Below are positions 6,404 to 15,135 of a DNA stretch of 19,105 nt, one piece after another (position 1 is the stretch's first letter; each line of letters begins with the position of its first letter). The stretch lies in NCBI GenBank assembly GCA_959021945.1, contig CAUEYG010000004.1:1-19105 (forward strand), given 5' to 3'. The notes beneath the pieces are model-generated. The model saw only the letters and a list, made by a program, of their open reading frames with translations, did not search any database and was not told where the DNA came from. Both the position numbers and the translations under genes were made by a program. The DNA comes from an uncultured Eubacteriales bacterium. GTDB taxonomy: Bacteria; Bacillota; Clostridia; Peptostreptococcales; Anaerovoracaceae.

Positions 6404-6422
6404 AGAACCTTCCTTTCACGCC

Positions 6423-6740
6423 TTATACGGCATCCTCCGCCAAATCATTTATTCGAACCTGACTCATCCTACTGTCCATCTGCCCTTCAAACATACACTG
6501 ACTGGTTTCATCATAGTATTGGCACGTTTGACAAGTTACTTGGCAAGTCTTTTCAAAAGCATTCCCCATAAAAAGCGTACAGTCCTTATCATGAGATACG
6601 AATACCTGAATACATATCCCTGTCACAAAATTGGCTGATATCATCTTCTTCCCGCAGCTGCGGCACACATATTTTTCACAGGCTTTCTCCCTCATAGATA
6701 AACCACCATCAAGGGAAAGGCTTTTCAATTTATATCCCAT
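6423..6740 (-). CDS. Small cysteine-rich protein of unknown function
   Basis: I do not recognise this 105-residue protein. It has nine cysteines: one at KACEKY, a CRSC pair soon after, isolated ones in the middle, CQVTCQTC near residue 75, and one further on. CxxC pairs of this kind usually hold zinc or an iron-sulfur cluster. The N-terminal half (VCRSCGKKM) has the look of a zinc-ribbon knuckle, and the last 20 residues are acidic. There is no signal peptide or membrane segment. The start is supported by GGAGG 6 nt before the ATG. It lies 17 bp after the Mo-subunit stop and 19 bp before the methyltransferase-like gene, so it is translated within the hydroxylase operon. A role in cofactor assembly or electron transfer for the hydroxylase is possible but only inferred from position. 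Confidence 0.7.
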   Translation of the reverse strand: MGYKLKSLSLDGGLSMREKACEKYVCRSCGKKMISANFVTGICIQVFVSHDKDCTLFMGNAFEKTCQVTCQTCQYYDETSQCMFEGQMDSRMSQVRINDLAEDAV

Positions 6741-6757
6741 TTTTATCCTCCATCCTG

Positions 6758-9127
6758 TTATTTTGAATTTCTATCATCCTTCATACCATTAAGCTGCCTC
6801 CATATATGTTCCGGATCTAACGGAAGGCTGTCAATGTGAAGACCTGTTGCAGAATGAATCGCATTCGCAATGGCAGGCGCTACAGGCGCAGATGAGCCTT
6901 CGCCGCACTCTTTGGCTCCAAAAGGACCCTCTTCATCAGCAGGAAAATCATAAAAGGTCCGCATCTTGGGCATATCCAGGGCTGTAGGGAAACGGTAATC
7001 CCTAAAATTCGGATTCAAAATTTTTCCTTGCTCTGTGATATTATGTTCAAAGCAAGTATAACCCACTCCCATTCCAATGGAACCTTCCAGCTGCCCCTCT
7101 ACAGCTCGTCTGTTAAGAGCACGGCCACAGTCATGCGCAAACACAAAATCATCAAAATCAATGCAGCCTGTCTCCTTGTCAACAATCAGATGAGCAGCTG
7201 CGGCAGAAAAACTATAGGCTGGGGCAAAATTTTCTTTACTGTTATCTGCTGTGGAATTGTACTGGGCCGTTGTTCCCTCATGACTATAGGAACCCACACC
7301 GGTCAGTTCATCGCCGCCGTTAATTTCCATCCACTTAAAAACAGCCTCTTCAAATGGTATCTGTAATTCAGCTCTTTGTTTGCTTATGACCTTGCCTTCC
7401 AGACATTCTAATGTCTCAGGCAATACTCCCCACATAGGGCCTATCACACTGAACAGCTTCATTTTGGCATCCACTGCCGCACGTCTAGCTGCATTTCCAC
7501 TGAGAAAGGTGACTCTGCTGCCATAAGAGCCTGAATCAAATGGTGTCAAGTGAGTATCTGATACAACAGTGGAAGTGTTTTTCATATCCAAACCTAATTC
7601 TTCTGCAACAATGGCAGTCATTACTGTATCACTGCCCATTCCAATATCATTAGCTCCCGTATAAATGGTACAATGGCCAATTTTATTGATTTTAACCAAA
7701 ACGCTTGCCGAAGAGCGGTTTGGTGTATTCAAAATCGGGAATCCTGTTCCTGATACAAACCCTGATGCGGAAAATCCGATCCCCTCGCCGTCTGCCAGTT
7801 TATGTTTCTTTTGATCCCAATCTATTTCTCTTCTTACTGTATCCAGGCACTCTTTACTGGCACAGCTTGTAACAATAATCCCTGAAGGAGTTTCAAAGCC
7901 CGGATCTGCGGCACTCATCTTTCGGAAGTCTACAGGATCAATGCCCATTGCCTCTGAAGCATACTGCATATGCAAATCATGACAGAAATGGATCTGGCAG
8001 GATGTATACCCTCGCATGGCTCCACAATGGGGATTGTTCGTGTATACCCTCCTGGCTTCAACATCAACGCTGCGCATCTTATATGGCAGACAGGCCCATA
8101 TTGTCGACTGTGCACAAGCAGCAACTCCTGTTCCCCCATAAGGTCCCCCATCCAGGATGTGCCTTGCCTTTTTTGCCAGCAGCTTCCCATCCTTCCCGTG
8201 TGCAGTTTCCACATGAACATAAATCGGATGCCGGTTCGCACACATTTGGAACACTTCTTCTCTTGTCAGTACAAATCGAACGGGCCTGCAGGCCATCTCT
8301 GACAACTTTGCCGCTACAATACCAAAAGAGTAGGAGTCCATTTTACCGCCAAATCCGCCTCCCATCAGAGGTTTGATGACACGTATCTTTTCCGGCGGAA
8401 CTCCCATAGCATGAGAATACCAATACTGATCAACAAAGCAAAGCTGAGTTGACATCCAGATCGTATAAACGCCATTTTCATAGTTAGCAATTGCAGCATG
8501 AGGTTCGATAGCCGCATGCACCATACGGTGAGTGACGTAATCTTCCTTATGGACATAAGAAGCATTGGCAAATTCCTCTTCTATGTCAGTACCTCCCTTG
8601 CGGAATGTTGCCATCCCAATATTATGGCCAGCCGGCTCTCCATTTACACAGGGTGCCTCATCTTTCATCGCCTCAAAAGGATCAAAAACAGCAGGAATAT
8701 CTTCATATTCCACTTTAATTAAATCAACTGCTTTCTGTGCAGTTTCCTCATCAATGGCTGCTACAGCCGCAATATCATCACCAATTCGTCTTACTTTATC
8801 TGTCACCAGCACCTCTCTGTCAGCAAATTCCACTGCAAACTCGGCATTTCCCAGTTTTCCCGGCCATGTAAAGTCCCTTGCCGTAAGTATGGCTTTTACG
8901 CCAGGCAACTTTTCCGCTTCACTAGTATCAATAGAAAGAATCTTAGCATGTGCTCTTGTTGACCGCACCATTTTGGCAGTAAGCATATTGGGAAACATAA
9001 TGTCTCCAGCATATTTTCCCCGCCCTGTAACTTTATCCTCTCCATCAATTCTTACGTAATGATTTCCTCCAGTCAATCTGTAAAATTCCGGCTTCTTGAA
9101 AAACCTTCTGTCACAGTCCTTGTGCAT
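6758..9127 (-). CDS. Molybdenum hydroxylase large subunit (xanthine dehydrogenase / hydroxybenzoyl-CoA reductase family)
   Basis: The 789-residue catalytic subunit should bind molybdopterin cofactor. Residues about 25-150 form the a/b hammerhead domain (DKVTGRGKYAGD to VEYEDIPAVFDP). Cofactor motifs follow: GGGFGGK (256-262), AMRGYTSCQ (370-378), GANDIGMGSDT (491-501), GSYGSRVTFLSGNAA (533-547) and GPFGAKECGEGSS (about 733-745), where the second Glu (GEG) is the expected catalytic base. The DIGxGSDT and SYGSRVTFLSGNAA forms recall hydroxybenzoyl-CoA reductase alpha subunits more than classical xanthine dehydrogenase, but the substrate cannot be fixed. Two departures are notable: the family's GQG reads GMG, and RGxGxPQ reads RGYTSCQ. 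The ATG follows GGGAGGG. It is the third gene of an operon with FAD and 2Fe-2S subunits, 2 bp after the latter. It is soluble and cytoplasmic, with no signal peptide. Confidence 0.9.
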   Translation of the reverse strand: MHKDCDRRFFKKPEFYRLTGGNHYVRIDGEDKVTGRGKYAGDIMFPNMLTAKMVRSTRAHAKILSIDTSEAEKLPGVKAILTARDFTWPGKLGNAEFAVEFADREVLVTDKVRRIGDDIAAVAAIDEETAQKAVDLIKVEYEDIPAVFDPFEAMKDEAPCVNGEPAGHNIGMATFRKGGTDIEEEFANASYVHKEDYVTHRMVHAAIEPHAAIANYENGVYTIWMSTQLCFVDQYWYSHAMGVPPEKIRVIKPLMGGGFGGKMDSYSFGIVAAKLSEMACRPVRFVLTREEVFQMCANRHPIYVHVETAHGKDGKLLAKKARHILDGGPYGGTGVAACAQSTIWACLPYKMRSVDVEARRVYTNNPHCGAMRGYTSCQIHFCHDLHMQYASEAMGIDPVDFRKMSAADPGFETPSGIIVTSCASKECLDTVRREIDWDQKKHKLADGEGIGFSASGFVSGTGFPILNTPNRSSASVLVKINKIGHCTIYTGANDIGMGSDTVMTAIVAEELGLDMKNTSTVVSDTHLTPFDSGSYGSRVTFLSGNAARRAAVDAKMKLFSVIGPMWGVLPETLECLEGKVISKQRAELQIPFEEAVFKWMEINGGDELTGVGSYSHEGTTAQYNSTADNSKENFAPAYSFSAAAAHLIVDKETGCIDFDDFVFAHDCGRALNRRAVEGQLEGSIGMGVGYTCFEHNITEQGKILNPNFRDYRFPTALDMPKMRTFYDFPADEEGPFGAKECGEGSSAPVAPAIANAIHSATGLHIDSLPLDPEHIWRQLNGMKDDRNSK

Positions 9128-9129
9128 GC

Positions 9130-9618
9130 TTATCCCTCCCTTACAGTCGCTGCCATTTCTTTTGCAGCGGCATCAATTGCTTCAACGATTTTAGCATAGC
9201 CTGTACATCTGCATAAATTTCCTTCAATAGCCTCTCTGATTTCCAACTCTGTTGGATGTGGATTTTTCTCAAGCAGGCACTTGGCGGACATAATCATGCC
9301 AGGGGTACAGTATCCACACTGTAAAGCCCACTTTTCAATGAACTGCGCCTGAATGGGGTGAAGTTTTCCGTCTTTGGCAACACCTTCAATCGTAGTCACC
9401 TGGCAGTCATTACACTCTACTGCCAGAGTGCTGCAGGAATTGACTGGAATACCGTCAAGCTGAACAGTACATGCTCCGCATTCTCCCTGTTCACATCCTT
9501 TTTTTGTTCCTGTCAGCCCCATTTCATCCCGGAGAAAATCAAGCAGGGTCATGTTATCGCTGACAAGAGCATCAATTCTATCTCCATTCAAGGTCAAGCT
9601 TATTATTCTTTTTCTCAT
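9130..9618 (-). CDS. 2Fe-2S subunit of the molybdenum hydroxylase
   Basis: This 162-residue electron-transfer subunit carries two [2Fe-2S] clusters. The plant-ferredoxin-type domain has C42, C47, C50 and C62 in GCEQGECGAC and NSC. The C-terminal helical domain has C101 and C104 in CGYCTPGM, and C136 and C138 in NLCRCTGY. All eight ligands are present and the length is normal for the family (about 155-165). Electrons would pass from the molybdenum centre through these clusters to the FAD subunit. The ATG overlaps the FAD-subunit stop (ATGA), with GGAGGTG 8 nt upstream, indicating translational coupling. The subunit order FAD, FeS, Mo is common in Clostridia. Confidence 0.95.
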   Translation of the reverse strand: MRKRIISLTLNGDRIDALVSDNMTLLDFLRDEMGLTGTKKGCEQGECGACTVQLDGIPVNSCSTLAVECNDCQVTTIEGVAKDGKLHPIQAQFIEKWALQCGYCTPGMIMSAKCLLEKNPHPTELEIREAIEGNLCRCTGYAKIVEAIDAAAKEMAATVREG

Positions 9619-10505
9619 TTTAAATACACCTCCGGCATATCTTCCAGGGCTTTTTTAATTGCCCTCTTTGTAAATACTTTTACCATTGCGCTGCGATATT
9701 CTTTTGATGCACGGATATCAGAAATTGGGCTGCAGGATTCCATGGCAAGCTGCGCCGCCTCTTCAACGACTTCATCCGTTACTGGCCTTCCCTTTAGGAA
9801 CGCTTCTGCCTCCGGCGCCCGAATAGGGGTTGCTGCTGCTGCACCGATTCCAATAGCTACATTTGAAAAAAGACCCTCTTCAACAGTAATCACAACAGCA
9901 ATGCCTACAATCGCAAGGTCCATCGCTTTCCGCACCGCATGTTTGATGTAAACAGCTTTTTGATTAGGTGCCAACGGCGGAAAGATAATACTTGTCACAA
10001 TGTCTCCCTTTTCCAGATTCGTCTGTTTAACGCCCTTGAAAAATTCTGTTCCTTTTATTTCTCTGTCACCGTCAAGACCATGAACCAGAATCGCAGCATC
10101 GCTTGCTACTACAATAGGCCCTGAGTCACAGGATGGCGATGCATTGCAAATATTGCCCACCATAGTTCCTTTTGCTCTGATCTGCGTGGAGGCAATGCTT
10201 TTTGCAGATGCGGCAACAGCAGGATACTTTTCCCAAACCATTTTTGAAAGTTCCAATGTTCTTAATGTGGTCAATGCTCCTACCTTCAAACCTCTCTTCT
10301 CATCATAGCAAAGATCATCCATACCTTTTAATCTTTTAATGTCAATGAGATATTCAGGTTCCGGTTTTATAGCGTGATCTTTCATAGGAATAATCAGATC
10401 TGTTGCGCCTGCCATAATTCTGGCTGTCGGGCCCAGTTCCGCCAAAAGATTTGACGCCTCATCAAGGCTTTGCGCTGTCAAATAATCAAAATGGGGCAAT
10501 ATCAT
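9615..10505 (-). CDS. FAD-binding subunit of the molybdenum hydroxylase
   Basis: The 296-residue medium subunit belongs to the CoxM/XdhB/HbaD-type FAD family. FAD contacts are seen in ARIMAGATDLIIPMKD (about residues 29-43) and in GTMVGNICNASPSCDSGP (about 112-130). The C-terminal CO dehydrogenase flavoprotein domain follows (about 185-290, with GIGAAAATPIRAPEAE). It lacks the extra 4Fe-4S insertion of hydroxybenzoyl-CoA reductase beta subunits, as far as the sequence shows. It is the first gene of the operon, with GGAGG 5 nt before its ATG, and is divergent from a LysR regulator whose promoter region it shares. Confidence 0.92.
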   Translation of the reverse strand: MILPHFDYLTAQSLDEASNLLAELGPTARIMAGATDLIIPMKDHAIKPEPEYLIDIKRLKGMDDLCYDEKRGLKVGALTTLRTLELSKMVWEKYPAVAASAKSIASTQIRAKGTMVGNICNASPSCDSGPIVVASDAAILVHGLDGDREIKGTEFFKGVKQTNLEKGDIVTSIIFPPLAPNQKAVYIKHAVRKAMDLAIVGIAVVITVEEGLFSNVAIGIGAAAATPIRAPEAEAFLKGRPVTDEVVEEAAQLAMESCSPISDIRASKEYRSAMVKVFTKRAIKKALEDMPEVYLK

Positions 10506-10556
10506 ATTTTCCTCCTTACTTTTGCTGTACCAATGTTTTTACTAATAAAATCTTAA

Positions 10557-10585
10557 TGGATAGCCCATGAAAATTGAAGTGACAA
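10557..10585 (-). promoter_or_regulatory. Candidate promoter of the hydroxylase operon
   Basis: On the minus strand TTGTCA (10580-10585) and TATCCA (10557-10562) are 17 bp apart. The -10 hexamer is poor, as expected for an activator-dependent promoter. The -35 hexamer lies inside one arm of the inverted repeat at 10579-10613, so a bound LysR protein would touch it. Confidence 0.4.
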
Positions 10586-10613
10586 AGTAGAATCCTGATT
10601 TCCAGTTTGTCAC
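10579..10613. promoter_or_regulatory. Inverted repeat, probable LysR operator
   Basis: gtgacaaa (10579-10586) and tttgtcac (10606-10613) form a perfect 8-bp inverted pair with 19 bp between them. It lies midway in the 189-bp divergent intergenic region. LysR proteins commonly bind such dyads between their own gene and the target operon. The effector is unknown but is probably the hydroxylase substrate or product. Confidence 0.5.
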
Positions 10614-10632
10614 AGTACCCGGGAAAATACAC

Positions 10633-10662
10633 TTGTGCTGCTGATTGAAAGCGTGGTAAAAT
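10633..10662 (+). promoter_or_regulatory. Candidate promoter of the LysR gene
   Basis: TTGTGC (10633-10638) and TAAAAT (10657-10662) are 18 bp apart, giving a leader of about 26 nt that keeps the AAAGGAAGG ribosome site (10676-10684). A second pair, TTGAAA (10645-10650) with TAAAAT (10668-10673), would start too close to that site. Confidence 0.4.
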
Positions 10663-10694
10663 CATAATAAAATAGAAAGGAAGGCACCGGCCCT

Positions 10695-11612
10695 ATGGCA
10701 AATCAGACTCTCTGGCTAAATATCTCTATCCAACAGATTCAAATCTTTCTCAAATCTGTAGAATTAAAAAATTTTACAAAGGCAGCAAATGATTTGAATT
10801 TTTCCCCTTCCATGATCAGCAAAACCATTACCTCTTTGGAAAATGAGCTGGGGCTTCAGCTTTTCAGCCGTAAACCTCACGAAATCACCCCTACTCCTGC
10901 GGGCCTGATTCTGGCAGCAGAATGGCGCCAGCTTGTAGGCTCTTTTAGCAATGGCATTAAAAAAGCCCGTTCCTACCAGGACGAGCTCTTTCACAATATC
11001 GTATTTAGTATTATCGATTCTTCAGATGCGGTAGACCACCTTATTTCACAGGCTGTCCGCCATTATCTTAGGGACCATCCGCATATGCAAATCACTGTGG
11101 AAAAACACGATATGCACCGTGCTGCAGAGCTTCTCAATATGGGACTCCTTGATATTGCTCTCACTAGTGAAATGGAAGTTCCCTATTTGGATGGACATGA
11201 GATCCCGTGGGAAAAAACTTGTAAAACCCATGTTGCTGCCTATGTATCGAAAGACAATGCACTCTTTGAGCGAGAATCCATAGAGTTTAAGGATCTGGAA
11301 GATCAGCCCCTCCTTTCCTTAGATCCTCAGATGCACCCTTCTTACAGCAGATTTTTGTTTTCCGTCTGTAGCCGGCATGGTATTTCACCGTCTATTATCT
11401 CCACGTTTCGGACCGTGCGCTCCTTGATTTTTAATCTAAAGCTTCGCAATGGGGTTTTCATTGGAGATTCTATTAATGCGGCATGGTGTGATGAAAACTT
11501 GAAGATGTTTCCATTACCTGAAGTAAACTATTCGATTATTGCATGGCAGCGTACATGCTCTCAAGAAATTCTGGCTTTCAAAGACTACATAAAGGAGCTT
11601 TATGTTCTGTAG
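10695..11612 (+). CDS. LysR-family transcriptional regulator
   Basis: The 305-residue protein is a LysR-type regulator. The N-terminal winged helix-turn-helix (residues about 13-72) has the family pattern IQQIQIFLKSVELKNFTKAA, SPSMISKTITSLENELG and LFSRKPHEITPTPAG. Residues about 95-305 form the periplasmic-binding-protein-like effector domain. It is the only plus-strand gene in the window and is divergent from the molybdenum-hydroxylase operon, so that operon is its likely target. The ATG is preceded by AAGGAAGG at a longer than usual distance (about 11 nt). Its last 35 bp overlap the 3' end of the convergent ABC transporter gene. No terminator hairpin is visible after its stop. Confidence 0.9.
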   Translation: MANQTLWLNISIQQIQIFLKSVELKNFTKAANDLNFSPSMISKTITSLENELGLQLFSRKPHEITPTPAGLILAAEWRQLVGSFSNGIKKARSYQDELFHNIVFSIIDSSDAVDHLISQAVRHYLRDHPHMQITVEKHDMHRAAELLNMGLLDIALTSEMEVPYLDGHEIPWEKTCKTHVAAYVSKDNALFERESIEFKDLEDQPLLSLDPQMHPSYSRFLFSVCSRHGISPSIISTFRTVRSLIFNLKLRNGVFIGDSINAAWCDENLKMFPLPEVNYSIIAWQRTCSQEILAFKDYIKELYVL

Positions 11613-13335
11613 AATACCTGCGAATATTTATGAAATCCTGATAAATGCCTTCCTGCATCAAAAGCTCCTCATTTGTTCCCCGCTGTTGGATTTCACCATC
11701 TGCAATTACCAAAATCTGATTAGCTGATTGAATGGTATTTAGGCGGTGGGCAATTACCAATAGAGTCTTTCCTTTTACAAGTTCAGAAATAGCCTCCTGG
11801 ATATAGCTCTCATTATCAGTATCAACGCTTGCAGTTGCCTCGTCAAGAATAATAATAGGAGCATCTTTCAAAATACAGCGGGCAATAGAAATCCTCTGTT
11901 TTTCACCGCCAGATAAGGTGGCTCCTCCTTCACCTACCATTGTCTGAAATCCATCTGGCAACGCCATGATAAATTCATAACATCTGGCTTTCTTTGCTGC
12001 TGCATATACTTCCTCCTCCGTGGCATCTGGCCGCCCCATACTGATATTGTTGTATATCGTGTCCTGAAACAGATACACACGCTGAAATACCACGCTGATC
12101 TGCTCCATCAATTCAGCAAGCGGTACGTCGCGGATGTCCACTCCACGAATCATGATTTTACCCGATTTTACATCCCACAGTCTGGCCAGTAAATTTGCAA
12201 CCGTTGATTTTCCACCGCCGGATGGTCCTACAAGGGCGGTCATTTCATTCTTTTTCATTTCAAAGCTAATATGGTGAAGCACCTCCTTATCTTGGTAAGC
12301 AAATGTCACATTCTCGAATTTCACTTCCGGTTGTATGGAATTATCAGCAGGAATATGCTGCTTTCCCTGATCCGGAAGCTCCGGTTCAGACAGCACCGCT
12401 TCAATCCGATCAAGAGCCGCATTCATTACAGTCAGCCTGGACGCTTCATTATACAATGATTTCAGTGGGCCAAACAAATCAAATACAAACAGCAAAACTC
12501 CTAGCAGATAAGGTAAGGTTAACACGCCAGTCTGCTCCAAATACACGGAAAGCGCAAAAATAACCGACACACCAGCGGCATAAAGAAGATTCAAACCTCT
12601 TGTCCAGGGCGTCATCTTCCGCTCAAATGCCGTAGATGTATCTCTGGAACGTCTGAAATTTTCCGTCAGTTCCTCTGATTTGTCACCAATCAAATTATAG
12701 CTTTTGATAACTCCAATCCCTTCTGTAAAGGAAAGCACTGCATCTGTCAACTTTTCACTTTGCTCCTGGCGGCCTGCCGCTTCCCGCAGGGAAACCCGAT
12801 TCATGATTTTTGCAGCCACAGAAGCGAATACTGTTACCAGAGCTGCAACCAGTCCAAGCCTCCAGTCTAAAAAGAACATAAAAGCTAAAAGTACCAGTGC
12901 AGAGAGCATATAGCTCATCATATTTCCAATGGCAGACATTGCTGCCTCTTCAATAAAGACCATATCAGTGCTTAAAACAGAACTGATTTTCCCCATGTTC
13001 CCAGATGTAAAATATCCCATTGGAAGTTTACGGAGATGTTCCCCAAGTTCCATACGTTTATCTGCAAACATCAGATAACCGGCTGTGCTCTGAAGCCGGT
13101 CGCTGAAGTAATGAATAATTGCCTGGACCACTGTCAAAGCAAGCAGTCCCATTCCTATATACAGACATTTTCGCCCTGTGAGCGTGTTTTCATAAAATCC
13201 AGACAGCACTACAAATGCGAAAAAAATCGGCATTTTGGAAAGGATGGATTCTGCAAAAGCACAGACAAACGCTCCTTGTATCCTGCCTCTGTATCTCCCT
13301 GCGAGCTTCAAAATTCTTATAAATAGCCCAAACAT
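11578..13335 (-). CDS. ABC half-transporter, exporter fold (second of a pair)
   Basis: The 585-residue protein combines a six-helix membrane domain (about 1-320) with an ATPase domain (about 335-575). Walker A is GPSGGGKST (about 370-378), the signature is LSGGEKQRIS (about 471-480), Walker B is IIILDEAT (about 490-497), and the switch histidine is in VIAHR. All are intact. It starts at the base after the upstream ABC gene's stop codon (TAA then ATG), with GGAGG 8 nt before the ATG, so the two are surely co-translated and probably form a heterodimer. The operon places it with an ECF S component, EcfT and EcfA. Comparable pairs are seen with Trep_Strep-type membrane proteins and with IrtAB/YbtPQ-like importers, so direction of transport is uncertain. 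It ends inside the convergent LysR gene. Confidence 0.9.
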   Translation of the reverse strand: MFGLFIRILKLAGRYRGRIQGAFVCAFAESILSKMPIFFAFVVLSGFYENTLTGRKCLYIGMGLLALTVVQAIIHYFSDRLQSTAGYLMFADKRMELGEHLRKLPMGYFTSGNMGKISSVLSTDMVFIEEAAMSAIGNMMSYMLSALVLLAFMFFLDWRLGLVAALVTVFASVAAKIMNRVSLREAAGRQEQSEKLTDAVLSFTEGIGVIKSYNLIGDKSEELTENFRRSRDTSTAFERKMTPWTRGLNLLYAAGVSVIFALSVYLEQTGVLTLPYLLGVLLFVFDLFGPLKSLYNEASRLTVMNAALDRIEAVLSEPELPDQGKQHIPADNSIQPEVKFENVTFAYQDKEVLHHISFEMKKNEMTALVGPSGGGKSTVANLLARLWDVKSGKIMIRGVDIRDVPLAELMEQISVVFQRVYLFQDTIYNNISMGRPDATEEEVYAAAKKARCYEFIMALPDGFQTMVGEGGATLSGGEKQRISIARCILKDAPIIILDEATASVDTDNESYIQEAISELVKGKTLLVIAHRLNTIQSANQILVIADGEIQQRGTNEELLMQEGIYQDFINIRRYSTEHKAPLCSL

Positions 13336-15120
13336 TTATGTTTCCTCCTTTGCAGCCTTTACTTTCCACGCTGTACTTTCTTCTGCTGCTTTCCACAGCT
13401 TTTGATATTCCTGACAGCTATTGATCAATTCCTCATGACATCCTGTTGCCACCAAAGAACCATGTGCCATAACACAGATTTGATCTGCATTTTGAATAGA
13501 CGGAAGTTTGTGTGCAATTACAATCAGCGTTTTATGCTTCACAAGCTCCCCAATAGCATCCTCCATCTTCTCCTCATGCTCCGGGTCCGCATAAGCAGTA
13601 GCTTCGTCCAACACGATAATAGGAGCATCCTTTAGGATAGCGCGGGCAAGGGAAATTCTCTGCCTCTGACCTCCGGAGAGCATCTTCCCTGCTTCTCCAG
13701 CCATAGAATAAATCCCTTTGGGCAGTTTTTCCAAAAACTCCATGCACTGCGCTTTTTTTGCCGCCTCCAAGACTTCTTCCTCTGTAGCATCAAGCCGCCC
13801 CATATGTATATTTTCCATCAGAGAGGTATTGAACAAATACTGATCCTGTGCCACATAAGAAATGTTCTCATTTAATGCGGTAAGACTCATATCTGTCAGT
13901 TTCTGTCCGCCAATGGAGATTGTCCCCTTTTGCGGATCATAATAATGAATCAAAAGCTTTGCCAGTGTACTCTTTCCGGAACCAGATTCTCCTACGAGAG
14001 CAGTCTTTTGCCCTGCCTTTGCCGTAAAACTAATATCATGCAGTACTTCATCAATGGTTGTTTTCGGCTGTCCGTCGGTTCCCAATGGTGTTTTCTCATA
14101 GCCAAAGGTTACGTGGTCAAAACAAATGCTAAAGTCCTTTCCTTGAAAAGGTTCTTCCGTCTGAACAAGCGGCGCTGTCTCCAGTACTTGTTCCAATGCG
14201 GAGATCTTGTAATTAAGCTGAGGCATGGTGGGCAAAAATCCCAGAGATTTCAGGAGAGGGATTCCAATGCTCAGCGCCAGGCACAGAACCAGAATCAAAT
14301 CCGGCAGTGTGGAAAATCCGCAGAGAACAAACCAGGCTCCAAGGGGAAGCGTCAGAATGACAGTACAGGGAAGCAGGCTGGAATAAATGGCCATCCATGG
14401 CCATGCTGCCTTATACCATGCCAGCGTATAGTCACGATACTCGGAAATATCCTTACGAAAACGCTCATAAGAATCCGTATCTTTATTAAATACCTTGACT
14501 ACTTCCATTCCATTGATATACTCAATAATGGTATTGTTCATCTTCTGCCCTGCCTTATAATAGGGTCCCATCTTTTTCATACCCACAGAATGCATGATCA
14601 TCATAGCGGCAAAACTAAGGGGAATAGAGGCCAGCGACAAAAGTGCGAGCTTCCAGTCAATGAAGAACATAGCAACATATACGGCTATTGGAATCATTAA
14701 ATTTGCAATGCCCTCCGGCAGGGAATGGGCCAGCAGTACTTCCAGGCTATCCACATCATCTACAAACAGTTTTTTAATAGTTCCCGTTCCTTTATCTTGT
14801 ATAAATCCCAGAGGCAAGGACTCAAAACGCTTTTGCAGAGCGGTACGCAGCCGAAACAGGATCCGATAGGCCGCCTTATGGGAAGCATCCAGCCCCCATC
14901 CATAGAAATACGCCTGTAACATAAGACAGATCAACACACCCACCACTCTTGCAAATACATAGTCCGCCCGAATCACTTCCCCCATGACAAGGGGTGCAAT
15001 CACCTGATATGCCAGGATAAACGGAAGTATACCCATCAGAACGCTGAGCAGCACAAGAAAAGTAGCCCAATACAGCTCCCTTTTGTGGGGCCCAGCATAC
15101 TCAAATACTTTACGGAACAT
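13336..15120 (-). CDS. ABC half-transporter, exporter fold (first of a pair)
   Basis: The 594-residue protein has a membrane domain (about 1-320, starting MFRKVFEYAGPHKRELYW) and an ATPase domain. Walker A is GESGSGKST (about 377-385), the signature is LSGGQRQRIS (about 480-489), Walker B is IIVLDEAT (about 498-505), and the switch histidine is in VIAHK. All catalytic motifs look canonical. AGGAGG lies 8 nt before the ATG and 15 bp separate it from the EcfA gene. It pairs with the next gene to give a full transporter. Substrate candidates suggested by the family are siderophores, haem or other metal chelates, but nothing in the sequence proves this; drug or peptide export is the alternative. 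Confidence 0.9.
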   Translation of the reverse strand: MFRKVFEYAGPHKRELYWATFLVLLSVLMGILPFILAYQVIAPLVMGEVIRADYVFARVVGVLICLMLQAYFYGWGLDASHKAAYRILFRLRTALQKRFESLPLGFIQDKGTGTIKKLFVDDVDSLEVLLAHSLPEGIANLMIPIAVYVAMFFIDWKLALLSLASIPLSFAAMMIMHSVGMKKMGPYYKAGQKMNNTIIEYINGMEVVKVFNKDTDSYERFRKDISEYRDYTLAWYKAAWPWMAIYSSLLPCTVILTLPLGAWFVLCGFSTLPDLILVLCLALSIGIPLLKSLGFLPTMPQLNYKISALEQVLETAPLVQTEEPFQGKDFSICFDHVTFGYEKTPLGTDGQPKTTIDEVLHDISFTAKAGQKTALVGESGSGKSTLAKLLIHYYDPQKGTISIGGQKLTDMSLTALNENISYVAQDQYLFNTSLMENIHMGRLDATEEEVLEAAKKAQCMEFLEKLPKGIYSMAGEAGKMLSGGQRQRISLARAILKDAPIIVLDEATAYADPEHEEKMEDAIGELVKHKTLIVIAHKLPSIQNADQICVMAHGSLVATGCHEELINSCQEYQKLWKAAEESTAWKVKAAKEET

Positions 15121-15135
15121 GAAAGAAACCTCCTA

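Noticed and set aside
8565..9059. 164-codon plus-strand frame
   Set aside because: It is antisense to the conserved hammerhead domain of the Mo subunit; Ser/Ala-rich shadow with no ribosome site noted.
9358..9951. 197-codon open frame on the plus strand
   Set aside because: It is antisense to the 2Fe-2S and FAD subunit genes, both of which show full cofactor motifs.
13930..14700. 256-codon open frame on the plus strand
   Set aside because: It lies entirely opposite an intact ABC transporter gene with all motifs, has no recognisable domain, and has Cys/His/Arg-rich composition typical of antisense frames.
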